From positions 5,341,485 through 5,405,484 of the forward strand of contig CM065694.1 of the NCBI GenBank assembly GCA_017654935.2: a stretch of DNA of 64,000 nucleotides. Reading direction: 5' to 3'. How positions within the stretch are numbered: the stretch's first letter is position 1; each line of letters begins with the position of its first letter. Origin of the DNA: Phymorhynchus buccinoides. Taxonomy: Eukaryota > Mollusca > Gastropoda > Neogastropoda > Raphitomidae. The position numbers and the translations under genes are program-made. The notes below the pieces were generated by a model, which did not search any database, had not been told where the DNA came from, and worked only from the letters and a program-made list of their open reading frames with translations. Below are positions 1-11,626 of this stretch, one piece after another.

Positions 1-247
1 TGGGGGGTGGGGAGTTCTAAGCTCAATTTATTATTTAGTTAAGATTAAATATTAGGGTAGTTAGTGGCTCAGGACTTTCCTGATATCGCAGTGACTTTAT
101 TTTTGCATAGTGGTTTAGATAAATTTATCTTTAACCTTTTTAAATTATGTAAAATTTGAAAACCAACTTGTTAATTTGTGCTTAAGCAACTAAGTTGAAA
201 ACAATCAAACCACTGTTGGCTACAGGGACATTTTGCATGTTGCTAAC
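1..247. other. Flanking sequence left of the MULE, nothing recognised
   Basis: AT-rich sequence with no coding signal that I recognise. It ends in TTGCTAAC (240-247), the left copy of the MULE target duplication. If the POLR3B-like exon at 5909 is correct, this is intron sequence of that leftward gene. Confidence 0.5.
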
Positions 248-2448
248 GGTTTATGACCAAAATGGTCGCGCACCACAATGGTCGCGGTCAAAAATGGCCG
301 CGCACCACAATGGTCGCGGTCAAAATTCGTCGCGGTAGAAAATGTGCGTGTGTGTGTTTGTGTAAAATGGATGCGGCTGTTTACTGGAACATACATACGG
401 ATGGAAGTTCAGTTTAACGTCGCATATCGGCTTTCGCCATGTACGACGAGCTGAACAAACCAACCATGGTATAAACAAAAATTTATGTTCCTGAATCACT
501 GTCTTAGCCAAAAGGCCGAGAAGCGATCAGGAAGCTATGATTACACATACATACTGTCGGCTTTATCTTCTTATAGCACTGTAGGCTTTGGATTGTTTCC
601 AAACGGAAAGAATAACACTATATAATCTTTGAACCGCATTTAGCCTGTTGTGGTAACCCTCAACGTCGTTGTTTGTTCGCACATCCTGCAGAAACACAGA
701 CCAGTCTGATGGTCTGAATGTGTGGCCGTCTATCCAGTTTGCCCGCATGTAATTGTACAGTTCCACAAGTGGCTGTGGGGCATCCATGCCCAACCTGTCC
801 TCCAGAATTTCGATCACTGGCCGAATATGTTCGTGTGGCAGGACTGACAGCGCCATGAGCCGGCAGCAAATTTTACGGGTGGGTGCGTCTGTGGCATATG
901 ATGACTGAAGCCCAAGTGCTTGCACCTTCCTGTACACTGACTGGGTGAAGTGAAACATACACCCGGAAATGGTTGCTCCGGGTAATATGTCCCGAAATGC
1001 TTTCCACATTGCTGCCTCGAAGTCCAAGGTTACCCGCTGTACGGCTGGTGCTCTTTCTAGAAGTCCAATGATCTCAAGCAACACACTTGAGTAATCACAG
1101 GCTCTACGCCTCGACATCAGGGCGAAAAGAAGCGGTACTTGCTTTCTTGATGCACCTTGCTTTATAAAGGCATGGATACTGAAAAGCTGGTAGAACAGTT
1201 GCTTGACAACATAAAATGTCCTGTCAACAAACCAGCAATGTGCCCGTCGCAGGAGGTTCAACATATCTTCTGTGGCAAAAATGAGGTAAATGAGGTATCA
1301 CTGACCATTCTCATGGACATCACTCTGTAAAAATCCAGCAGGGATGTGTTCATGCTGCACATCAAAGTCAATCTCCGTCAGATTTTCTGGACGCATCTTA
1401 CGCCTCTTCCTGTTCACTTGTCGTGCCAGATTCCCTTTGCCAGGTAATGTTGGCAACATTGGAACTTCTTGAGGCTCCACCCGCTCCACCAGGATTTCTT
1501 CTGCTATGATGCCAGCTGAATCAAATACACATCTCTGGCCTGCTTCTTTGGCGTCCCGTCGACATTCAGCTGCTTTTTGCATACCTGGCTTCGCTTCACA
1601 CGAATGTGAGTGCTTGCAGTCCACATAACAGTCACTGGCTGGTTGGTATGTGACCTGAGCTTTGCAGTTGAAGCCGCTCTTCCCGCGATTGGAGCACCTC
1701 CATGTGTTGTTTTCCTGCCGTCGCCGGTCCACTTTCAAAGTGTATGAGTAGCCTCGGCTATCAGTGAGGAGGTCTCCACCTTTGGTATTTCCTCCTGGCA
1801 CCAGTGTGAAACGAGGTGGTCCTTGCGGCAAGTCATGGATAACTGGATCACCATCCCGATCTTGCAGATCCGACTCGTCAAGATTTTCGGGGATGGCGAA
1901 ATCTCCAATGTCCTCCGCCATCAGGTCAGCAGGAGGCAGTCTTGGCCTTCTTCGAGGAGCAGGAACAGGGATGACAAAATCATCAATATCATCTGCGGCT
2001 GCAGGAGGCTCGGCAGGAGGCCGGTGGTCCTGAGGGGAAGTGGGTGCGACTGCAGGAGGCTGTAGTCTTGGCCTTTTACAAGGAGCAGGAACAGGGATGA
2101 CAAAATCATCAATATCATCACACACACACACTCACACACAGTTACAAACTGAGTTCACACACACACACATATATACACACACACACACACACACGCCCCA
2201 CACACATTTGTTTAATTCATCACACTTCCCGGTTAGATGTGATCACGCTTGCATGAAAGTTCGAATTGTTGATCAGAGCATTCTACTTTCGTTTTGCAAG
2301 CGATGCAATCGTCCATCATGAGCTACTGAGCTACTTTCGACTGCTTGAGACCATCTTTGACCGCGACCATATTCGAACGCGACCATCTTTGACCGCGACC
2401 ATATTCGAATGCGACCATTTTTGACAGCGACCATTTCGGGCATACACC
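248..2448 (-). mobile_element. Mutator-like (MULE) DNA transposon with 8-9 bp TSD
   Basis: The element is flanked by the direct repeat TTGCTAAC at 240-247 and 2449-2456, 9 bp if the following G is counted, the size expected for MULEs. Its ends are inverted: left GGTTTATGACCAAAATGGTC against GGTGTATGCCCGAAATGGTC read inward from the right, 17 of 20 identical. Both ends then carry short subterminal repeats built on AATGGTCGC and GGTCAAA (about 258-340 and 2348-2440). One transposase reading frame lies on the - strand, with an AC microsatellite (about 2120-2195) between it and the right end. At 2.2 kb it is short but retains both ends. Confidence 0.85.
563..2131 (-). pseudogene. MULE transposase with FLYWCH-like N-terminus, nonsense-interrupted
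   Basis: Would cut and rejoin MULE ends in the nucleus. Two open stretches share one frame: 2131-1298 (277 codons) and 1264-563 (233 codons). The first has a FLYWCH-like segment (W-R-C ... F-N-C-K-A, then C-K-H-S-H). The second has the MULE catalytic core: W-F-V-D near its start, D-F-E-A-A, the G-C-M-F-H-F signature, and N-N-D-V-E-G-Y-H near the end. They are separated by a TGA at 1298-1300 followed by a duplicated 9-bp unit (Y-L-I twice) that runs in frame into I-F-A-T-E-D-M-L, a conserved MULE motif. The stop therefore interrupts a once-continuous gene rather than separating two genes. A 45-nt intron is a weaker alternative. The C-terminus looks short. Confidence 0.8.
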
Positions 2449-2456
2449 TTGCTAAC

Positions 2457-2882
2457 GTACAAGCGGCGTGTCGGCAACGGTAAACTCGGACGTTGCTAGT
2501 ATTCTAGCGGCTCGTTGCAAAAAAATTAAAATTGGCAGAATTGTCCCCAATATCAAGACAATAAAGCCTGCGATATACTTTCACCTGTATTGTTGCATTT
2601 TTGTTCACTCTGAAGAGTCAGATTCCTCAAGTTGTCTTGTGACACAGCGGGTCACTCAATCACATCCCTATTTTTCAAACTGATGAAACAGGAAACAGAC
2701 CTTTTTTGGGGGGCCTAAAGTTAAACCATGCACACACCATAGCATAGCATAGCATAAATGGCACTATAGGCTATTTTGTTTAGCCTTTTGCCCTCTAAAT
2801 ATGTTTTTGATTTTTATTTGGTTTGGCTTCATTCACTGATGACTACTAAGGCATCTGTGTTTTATTCCTTTAAATCTGAATA
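2457..2882. other. Spacer without recognised features
   Basis: Ordinary AT-rich sequence. A short run of TAGCA repeats lies near 2740. It may include the untranslated 3' tail of the leftward LINE that follows. Confidence 0.4.
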
Positions 2883-3905
2883 TTAACTGAATACATTTTG
2901 TTTTGGAAAAACTTGTCTATGATATTTTTGAATGAATTTATTTAATGACTTTGCATTAACTGCTTCATCGGGAAGGTTATTCCATGCATTTATTACTCTG
3001 TTAGTAAAAATGTTTTGTGCTAGTCTGGTGTTAGTATCTTTTTTGTACAGCTTAAAGTTATGGCCACGGGTTCTATCACCCTCACAAAGAGTTAGTAGGC
3101 TGTTAGTAGTGGAATAATCGTATAAATGGTGACATATTTTATAAACTTCAATCATATCACCCCTGAGCCTTCTATACTCTAGGCTAGGTATCCGCAGATA
3201 AATAAGTCTTTCCTCATAGGTCATATCATTTGTACCAACAATCTTTTTTGTAAACCTCCTCTGAACCCCCTCTAGCATATCAATGTGTTTTCTCAAATGT
3301 GGATACCATACAGGATTTCCATACTCTAACATAGGTCTCACCAAAGCCTTAAATAAAGGAATCATTATAACTTTTGATTTGTTAGTAATAATGCTAACAT
3401 TAACAAGCAGACCGGACATACAATATTATTTATGTGAGGTTCGAAAGTCAAGCCCGGGTCTACAAACACCCCAAGATCTTTCTCAACATCTGTAGGTTCC
3501 AGCACCCGTTTATCTTCATTATTTTTCATATAATATGTATGCTTGGGATTATTTTTACCGAGGTGCATAACCTTACACTTTTGACAATTAAATTTCATGA
3601 GCCAAGTATCAGCCCATGTAACTAAGTTATCAATGCACATTTGAACTCTTTTTCTTGATTCATCATTGTTTTCTACATTATTGTATGCCTTAGTGTCATC
3701 AGCAAAGATCTTCATATTACAGTCTACATAAGTTGGTAAATCATTTATAAAGTACAGGAATAAAGTGGGACCCACGACACTACCCTGTGGGACCCCACTA
3801 GTGACATCTACCTTTTTAGAACTAAATCCATTTATAGTTACATATTGTGTGCGCTCGCTCAAAAAATCCCTGATCCACCCCAACAGTCTTCCGCCCACGC
3901 TGACA
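2883..3905 (-). pseudogene. 5'-truncated LINE reverse transcriptase, frameshifted
   Basis: Remnant of a non-LTR retrotransposon polymerase. The 3898-3365 stretch carries G-V-P-Q-G-S-V-V-G-P and the catalytic F-A-D-D-T motif, then C-K-V-M-H-L-G-K typical of Jockey/CR1-group LINEs. The C-terminal part (3419-2883) is in another frame, with L-V-R-P-M-L-E-Y-G-N-P-V-W-Y-P and Q-R-R-F-T-K-K. The frame changes near 3415, so the copy is dead. The fingers region is missing, indicating 5' truncation near 3905. It is only moderately similar to the LINE at 4373 and lies in the opposite orientation. Confidence 0.88.
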
Positions 3906-4169
3906 AACCAAGTGGACAGGCTTTTATTATTTTTTGTTTTGTTTTGGGGGGTAGGTTATATTTATTGATACTGCATATCATCTCCCTCTGTGTGTGAACA
4001 TTCAGTTCTTTGCACTATTGCAGATAATTGGGAGTGTATTTATATGGCTTTGTCATTTTGTTCAACAGATAGTTTTTGTATGCATTGAATTGATTTTGAA
4101 CTGACTGAGTGAATTATCAAGTTTGAGTGGTTGAGAGAAGAAGTCCCTCCACCAAGGGAACTTCTTCAT

Positions 4170-4300
4170 TCTTCAGATCAGATATTTGAAGATTTTCACC
4201 GAGGCTGATGAAATTGCCTCAGCCCAGGTGGAAGGCTGTTCCACTCGCACACTGCTCTGGCTAGTCTGGGGAAAACTCCGAAAAGGAGAACTTCCCAGAG
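4170..4300 (-). mobile_element. Short 3' LINE scrap, same family as 31085-31339
   Basis: The stretch reading CACCGAGGCTGATGA, followed by a TTGCCTCAG and GTTCCACTC context, recurs at 31100-31160, where it encodes the C-terminus of a leftward LINE. Here only about 130 bp remain. Confidence 0.55.
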
Positions 4301-4372
4301 TTAGTTCGTTTGTTTAAATCAGTTGTTCAGTTAATAAACGTAATCATATCTTTCGCAAACACTTCTACTTAA

Positions 4373-5888
4373 ATGTTATGCCATAACTTATGGGGGATTC
4401 TTCATCGTGTGGTGGCATTCTTGGTTAAACGTTTTATCCCCGCACTAAAAAGTGATCCAGGAAATTATCGGCCTGTAAGCTTGACATCTGTTACTAGTAA
4501 GGTTTTTGAGTCTATAATTCGAGAAGTAATTGTTGATCATATGTTAATTAATAATCTTTTTACAGGGTGCCAGCATGGTTTTAGAAAGCATAGATCTTGT
4601 GTTACACAACTACTGCAAGTGATGGAAGACTTTACAAAACTATTAGATAAAGGTGAAAATATTGATGTAATTTACTTGGATTTCAAAAAAGCATTTGATA
4701 CTGTACCGCATAAAAGATTAATTATTAAATTACAATATTACGGAATAACAGGTAAAGTTTTAGCATGGATTGAAGATTTTTTAAAAGAAAGACAACAAAC
4801 AGTAAGGGTGGGAAATGCATACTCTCAAAAAACAAATGTGTTAAGTGGAATACCTCAAGGGAGCATTCTTGGCCCAGTTCTTTTTACAATTTTTATAAAT
4901 GACTTACCTGAAGAAATAAAAAGCTATTGTAAAATTTTTGCAGATGATACGAAAATGTATAATATAACGAAAAATCAAGATGTATTACAAAAAGACTTAG
5001 ATTCATTGGTTAGGTGGTCAGAAACATGGTGTCTGTTTTTTAATGCTTCAAAATGTAAAATCATGCATTTGGGAAAAAGTAATCCACGCACAGACTACAA
5101 AATGCATAACAATGGTGTAGAAAACGTTATTATGAAATGCTCTGAGGAAAAAGACTTGGGAGTAATATTTGATGATAAACTGAAATTTGATGAACACATT
5201 CACAGTGCTGTAAGTAAAGCAAATCAGAAAATTGGTATAATTAAACGAACGTTTTCTTTCTTGGACAAGGACACTTTTTTATGCTTGTACAAAGGTTTAG
5301 TAAGACCTCATTTAGAATATGGAAATTGTATTTGGTATCCAGGTTTAAAGAGACAGTCAGCTTTGATAGAAAAAGTACAGAGACGAGCAACTAAGTTAGT
5401 ACAAGGTCTTCAAAATGTTTCTTATTCAGGCAGGTTGAAAGAATTAAATTTACCTACATTAAAGGCAAGGAGAATTAGGGGTGACCTAATTCAAACTTAT
5501 AAAATATTTAATAGTGTAGATGACCTAAATGACAAATGTACATGACTTATTCACAATATCAGATTTTGACAAAACAAGGAACAGTACCGACAAAATATTT
5601 ATTCAACACTGCAGGACTAATAATAGAAAATTTTATTTTACTAACAGAGTTGCACCTGTATGTATGGAATAAATTACCACCTAACATGAAAAGAGCACAG
5701 AATACTAACATTTTTAAAAACCTTCTCGACGAATGGAATGACTATAAGGCAGTTATGTATGATTACGATGAATAATATTAATAAAAACTGAGTGTGCGAC
5801 AGACCGAGACAAACAACTAAATAAAATAAAAGATGGGACAGGAAAGCCTTACGGCTATGTTTTGAGTCCCTAAATCCTAATCCTAAAC
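4373..5888 (+). pseudogene. 5'-truncated LINE reverse transcriptase, one frameshift
   Basis: Reverse transcriptase of a Jockey/CR1-group LINE. The 390-codon frame 4373-5545 has N-Y-R-P-V-S-L-T-S, Y-L-D-F-K-K-A-F-D-T-V, G-I-P-Q-G-S-I-L-G-P and the catalytic F-A-D-D-T, then L-V-R-P-H-L-E-Y-G-N. The C-terminus (about 5536-5775, with V-W-N-K-L-P-P) lies one frame away, so a frameshift near 5540 ended an otherwise well preserved polymerase. The endonuclease half is absent. The 3' end carries a short TCCTAA repeat tail near 5870-5888, as in CR1-like elements. It lies 20 bp from the splice donor of the POLR3B-like exon and antisense to that gene. Confidence 0.88.
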
Positions 5889-5908
5889 CCCCAAAAAGAA
5901 GCACAAAC

Positions 5909-6101
5909 CTCGATAGCTTTTATAGGAGCAGTAAGTTTCTCTTTATCAGCTTTCATAAAATCTTCCAATGTCTCTGCTTCCGTTTCTGCCATTGTGCATG
6001 TTAATGCTCCACCGATCTGATGCAAACTGCTTGCTAAAGTCCTCGTGTTCGGTGTTGGTGTTGACGGGAAACTTACTTTCAGTTCGTAAAAGTTATCGGC
6101 C
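5909..6101 (-). CDS. POLR3B: First coding exon of a leftward gene, probably RNA polymerase III subunit RPC2
   Basis: Splice sites read on the - strand are an acceptor CTTTTTCAG ending at 6102 and a donor GAG|GTTTGTG with the exon ending at 5909. An ATG in good context (CACAATGG) at 5992-5990 opens 28 codons to the donor: an acidic stretch E-T-L-E-D-F-M, then K-L-T-A-P-I-K-A-I-E, ending in phase 0. This resembles the start of POLR3B (RPC2), where a short variable N-terminus leads to an L-A-A-P-I-P-T-V-E-like segment. RPC2 is the second-largest Pol III subunit, which forms part of the catalytic cleft in the nucleus. A noncoding leader exon probably ends at 6200 (donor GTAAGT), leaving a 98-bp intron. 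Later exons would lie left of the window. The identification rests on a short match; the exon itself is more certain than the name. Confidence 0.5.
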
Positions 6102-6582
6102 CTGAAAAAGGTATTTTTTTCTCTTAGCAAAGTCTTTTAACAGGAATATAGCAATATTGACGGCAATATTAACACATTGGCTACGATTATGCGACTTACC
6201 ATTTTTGAAAATAAAAACAAATAGGTCGTGATGGACATGCTTTTTGTTATGATTGTGACTGTAATCTTTTAAATTTCGCTTATATTAGGTTTTGGGGTAT
6301 GTTTGAGTTTTTGGATAGAGACTTTATTACGTAAGTTGAGAAGAACGGTAACTCTGATTAATCGTAAATTTGTCGTCTGGAATCACTTGTTGAGTTTGGA
6401 AGGGTGTGTAAAAAAGAGATTTTCCTTTCTTCTTTCCTTATATTTTGTGAGTTAGGAGTGTAAATAGATTGTTCGAGCTTTTAATCAGTTCAGTAGTTTA
6501 GGCTCTGGCATTTTGTTCTTAGTTTAAAAGAAAGAATGGAAAATAACACAAACACACACACACAGTGACAAGTCACACTCAC

Positions 6583-6735
<153 letters not shown>

Positions 6736-7088
6736 TATTCGCTCTCCCTCTCTTTCTGCCCCTCCCCCCTCCCCCCCCTTGCTACACACACATAATATGA
6801 CATGCATGTATACACGCAGTACATACACATGGACATTGATGTACACATAAAAAAATAGTTGCTAACAGTACACATTTAAGCATACTTTGGACAGTGGTTT
6901 TTTTCCACATACTCCATTCAAAGAAATGTTATAGTACCATAATCTTCAAAATGTTGAAGGAGGATTCTTATTGAAAGAACCTTAGGTAAAAAAAAAAAAA
7001 TGTTTTTCAGAGTAATCTTCAAAATTGCCCTCTGTTAATTAACTTAATACTGGGTTTTAAAAAGAAATTGGGTAAAAGCAAACATTAA

Positions 7089-7328
7089 CCCTTTCACCGC
7101 CGATGTCACATTTTTGCACCATAATAATTTATACCCATGTCATAAAAAGCCTTGAAATTTGGGTCTGTTATTCAACGATCTTGTGTTCTTGATTTTAAGA
7201 GGTAAGGATAGGCCTTATTTTAAACATATCACTGAGGAATCCCCAATATTGCAGACAAAATCTTTTCTCTGATCCATGTAAGTTTAATAATTAAACAAAT
7301 GGCTAAAAAGGGTCTGGCGGCGAAAGGG
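7089..7328. mobile_element. piggyBac-like MITE (TTAA-flanked, 240 bp)
   Basis: TTAA at 7085-7088 and 7329-7332 flank inverted ends: CCCTTTCACCGCC on the left, and CCCTTTCGCCGCC read inward from the right. TTAA duplications with CCC ends are the hallmark of piggyBac elements. It has no coding capacity. A close relative is at 24602-24845 and the right-arm copy at 62638-62877. Confidence 0.75.
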
Positions 7329-7384
7329 TTAAACTGTATTTTATGAACTCTGAGCTAATTATCTTTGTTGAATGATTAATCGCA

Positions 7385-7740
7385 GTCATAATAAAGGCCA
7401 TTACAAAAATATAATAGCCCCCCCCCCCCCCCCCCAAGTAGTGCAGTACACACAACAGCCGCAGAGCATTTGTCACAGTCCTGGTTCTTTGCGTTTTTCC
7501 GTCGTGCCTTTACCTTCTACTATTATTGAATGCACGTGTTTAATTATGTAAATGGATGAAAATTAGTGTTAAATATAGCAAACGATAGAGGATGAAATAC
7601 CCAATCTGCAGTAAGAAAGGCAAGACTGAAAAAAAATGGAAAGAACCAAGACATGGAGGAGGGGGGGGGGGGGGGGGGGGCGCATCTTTACCTTTGCCCA
7701 AAATTGTTTTTGTTTTGCATTCTTAGGTTCTTAATGAAGA
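7385..7740. repeat. Dispersed repeat segment with poly-C and poly-G runs
   Basis: Contains a poly-C run near 7420-7435 and a poly-G run near 7662-7680. Segments such as GTGACAAATGC, read on the opposite strand, and GTAAGAAAGGCAA recur at 23790-24040, indicating a shared dispersed family. The right arm holds the inverted counterpart at about 62270-62630. No gene seen. Confidence 0.6.
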
Positions 7741-7745
7741 TGTCA

Positions 7746-8333
7746 CAGTTAATTTATTTATTAGTGCTCAGCGAAGAAGAAGACAGTTAATTTATTTATT
7801 AGTGCTCAGCGAAGAAGAAGACAGTTAATTTATTTATTAGTGCTCAGCGAAGAAGAAGACAGTTAATTTATTTATTAGTGCTCAGCGAAGAAGAAGACAG
7901 TTAATTTATTTATTAGTGCTCAGCGAAGAAGAAGACAGTTAATTTATTTATTAGTGCTCAGCGAAGAAGAAGACAGTTAATTTATTTATTAGTGCTCAGC
8001 GAAGAAGAAGACAGTTAATTTATTTATTAGTGCTCAGCGAAGAAGAAGACAGTTAATTTATTTATTAGTGCTCAGCGAAGAAGAAGACAGTTAATTTATT
8101 TATTAGTGCTCAGCGAAAAAGAAGACAGTTAATTTATTTATTAGTGCTCAGCGAAGAAGAAGACAGTTAATTTATTTATTAGTGCTCAGCGAAGAAGACA
8201 GTTAATTTATTTATTAGTGCTCAGCGAAGAAGAAGACAGTTAATTTATTTATTAGTGCTCAGCGAAGAAGAAGACAGTTAATTTATTTATTAGTGCTCAG
8301 CGAAAAAGAAGACAGTTAATTTATTTATTAGTG
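7746..8333. repeat. 38-bp tandem repeat array, about 15.5 units
   Basis: Units start CAGTTAATTTATTTATTAG, continue with TGCTCAGCGAAGAAGAAGA, and recur every 38 bp from 7746 to the last partial unit at 8313. Variation is minimal: two units read GCGAAAAAGAAG and one lacks 3 bp. The array abuts the presumed RTN4IP1 5' leader. The corresponding right-arm site (62188-62245) has about 1.6 units, so the array expanded in, or contracted from, one copy. Confidence 0.97.
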
Positions 8334-8415
8334 CAATTTGATGGCAGACTGATTTACCAGTACCATTTTCTTTTGGTCCAGCTAATCAAGATCCGAAGTG
8401 TTGCCTTGAACCATC

Positions 8416-11400
8416 ATGTCCGCAGCACTAATCTTCCACCCACCGTCTTCATGTCAAACATTCTGCAGAACACATTTGGTTTTCAAGATGTTGAAGAAAA
8501 ACGCAAACAATTCATCAATTCTGATGAACTTCGGTGCAGTGAGAAGATGCTCCTCTTCCAAAAAATCTCCAGCCAAGATGCAGGCCTGGCAAATTCACCA
8601 GTACGGAGATAACAAAGAGCTGACGTTGTCGGACAAAGCGCGGGCTGCCACCATCAAAGCCCCCAATGAATTGCTGATTAGAGTGCATGCTGCCAGCATC
8701 AACCCTATTGATGTCCGCTTGAGAGGTTGGTTGGTTTGCTGAAAGTGTGTGTGTATATATGTGTGTGTGTGTGTGGTAATAAAATGAAATGACAAAACTC
8801 TCTTTTTCTCTCTCTCACACACATACAATATATTCTCTGTCTCTTGCTCTCTCTTGCGGGTGTTCTACTTAGAATGCATATCTATATCAATAGTGAACAT
8901 GTTTCACCTTTTACATTTCAGGAGGCTATGGATCCAAGATACTGAATGCTTTGCGGAGGCGTCAGGGGGGGATGACTGGCAGCGAGTTTCCATTGATTCT
9001 TGGTCGCGATTTCTCAGGCACTGTCATAGAGACAGGACAAGCCGTGCGACGTTTCAAACCTGGAGATGAGGTGAACAGTTCAAGGACACATGTCAGAAAC
9101 ACTTATTTTAGTATGGATTAACGCCTTGACTGCCACCAACGTATCACATACTGACCTGATGACATCACCAATGACGTCATGAGATGAAGAGGAATAGCTC
9201 TATTTGCTGGGTTTAGCTCTAACAGTCAAGAGAGTAATATCCCCAGACCATTAAGTTTTGCCAGATTGGCTCTATCAGTTGTCTTTTTCATGGCATGATT
9301 TGCCCAATGATTTTTGTCTTTAATTTTCTCTGGCAGTCAAGGGGTTAATTCTCAAATCTCCCATCTGATGCATTGGATTTCAGGCCAGTGCATCACAAAA
9401 CAGCAAATTTTCACCTGATGCACTGTTTTTTCCCCAAAAAATGTTAAAAACTTATAAAGAGAGACCCCTTAAGATATCCTGATGACACTAAAAATCTAGC
9501 TCCGGCGTATTCCGTGTGCTTATTCTGACCCTCTTCGAAGGTAGAATTAACACTGGATGTCTTGTAATTGAAAAATGCAAATAACGAAGTAAGGTTAATT
9601 TGTGATTTGAAAGACGAGAACACAAAAAAAGTAATCTAAAACCAGGTGTTTTTTAAGCCTCAACTTGGAAACGAAAACAAAATGAAAATCAACAGACACC
9701 AGTGGGTTTTTTTTTTACTGATGCATGCCATTATGATAAAGCTAAAATTTGTTTCTGCTTAGGCAACTATGTGTAATCGTGATAAAACAAGCGCGAAATC
9801 GCAATAGTTTGTGGCACGCGGTCTATTTTTACCGCTCCCCTGGCTTTTCAATAATTTTAATCTGTAAACCAGAATGTTATCTCTGCACCATTTCGTAACT
9901 TTTTATATCTTTTGGAAAACATTTAAAACTATGTATCCTACTTATACTCATCAAAAGAAGCACCGCATACTCGTCGTGTCTGTTGTAGTGTCTGTATTAC
10001 GTATGTTTATTATTTTGTACGCTTTTAAAATACATCATTTTAAAGAGCGGCCTCAATTTGAAGTGTAGCCTCGATTTGAAGTGCGACAATTTTGTCAAAA
10101 TGTGCAACAATTTTGAACCGACCGACAGACAGACAGACAGACGGACCGACCGACCGACCGACCAGACCGACCGACCGACCGACCGACCGACCGACCGACC
10201 GACCGACAAAGTGAGTTATAGGTTTGTGGCTTGAGCCACAAACAACAAAGGTTGGTGGACACTACATGTGAGGTAAAAGATATTTGTGTGGAAAAAGAAA
10301 ATCGTTTTGAAGAAAATGATTGAGCATTGAGTGACAATAAACCAGAAAAAAACCATGTGTGATGTAAACTGCTGTCAATAAACTATCAAAAGCAGTTAGG
10401 TGCAGTGATTTGTTTCATAGCTACAGGTTGGACTTAAAAATAGATGTTTTTTCAGGTGTGGGGTGCGCTCAATGGATTTCGTCAAGGCACTCATGCACAA
10501 TTTACTGTCGCATCTGAATCGGAGGTACCCACAAGGTTTTCTTAGTATTTGTTTGTGTACATGTGTATGTGTGTTGATTATATGTGTTGCATGTGTGTTG
10601 GGTTGGATTGTTTTGTGATGTGTGTGTGTGTGTGTGTCCATGGTTGGGTGTATACGATAAAGAATATTAAAATTTGAAATATTTACGGTTTTAAGTGGGC
10701 GTTCGGGTGCTTTCATTGTGTGTGTGTGTGTGTGTGTGTTGAAATCTTAATGGTTTGCATGAGTAGTTTTGTTTTGTGTGTTGTGTTTTGTCTTCTTTTT
10801 AATATCTGGCAACCGTGAGCATTAAAGATAATGTGTTTTATTAAATTTGCCCTCAACATTTTTGCCTAAGTCTGGTTTATTTTTTTAGTTGTTATGACCA
10901 GAGGAAAAAATTATAAGACCGGCATCTATTCTTGGTCTGTGCCTGGTTTATTTCTGTTGCATTATTTTAAGCATGATCTAAAATTTGTAAAACCCGGAAA
11001 ATATTTGGTTGTGGTGATCAACAGATCTCAAAGAAGCCGCAGTCTTTGTCACACGTAGAGGCAGCCTCCATTCCGTACGTAGCCACCACCTCGTGGGCAG
11101 CTTTGTGCACTGTGGGAGAACTGAAAGAGAAGAATGTCCGCACAAAAAGGTAAATTGTCAGCAGTGTCGTAGTTTAGACACCCCCATCAAATTTTCGCAT
11201 TGAATTATTTTTTGTACTGAGAAGTAACGTTCTGCAGGTCTCAGGAAAGGGATAGGGCTATGATCAGCCAAGAGTTATTGTTGTGAAACTGAAAGAACCA
11301 GATTCTGAGAGAGAGTTGCGGGGGATTCTAAACTACAGGTTAGTCAGATTGTCTCTCCTTCTTTACTGAGGTTGTCTTTCTGGATTTGTTTTAGCATGTT

Positions 11401-11564
11401 TACTTCTATCAAAAATGTCTGATGTGTCATTGTTAGTTTGCCAATTTGTTGACAGGATTGCATACTTACACATGCAGCACATACACACACATCATATATA
11501 TACATGTACACACACACACACACACACATACATACACACACACACCTCATGGAGACATAGTGAT

Positions 11565-11626
<62 letters not shown>

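Noticed and set aside
5870..6130. Upstream extension of the POLR3B-like exon (A-D-N-F-Y-E-L-K ...) as coding
   Set aside because: Open in frame by chance and not recognised; the well-placed ATG at 5992 and the length of known RPC2 N-termini favour a 5' UTR.
7746..8333. Regular 38-bp repeat as a CRISPR array
   Set aside because: Units are contiguous with no spacers and the context is a eukaryotic genome; it is a plain tandem repeat.
10095..10337. Arg/Ser-rich frames over the GACC tetranucleotide array
   Set aside because: Repeat artefact inside the 453-bp insertion.
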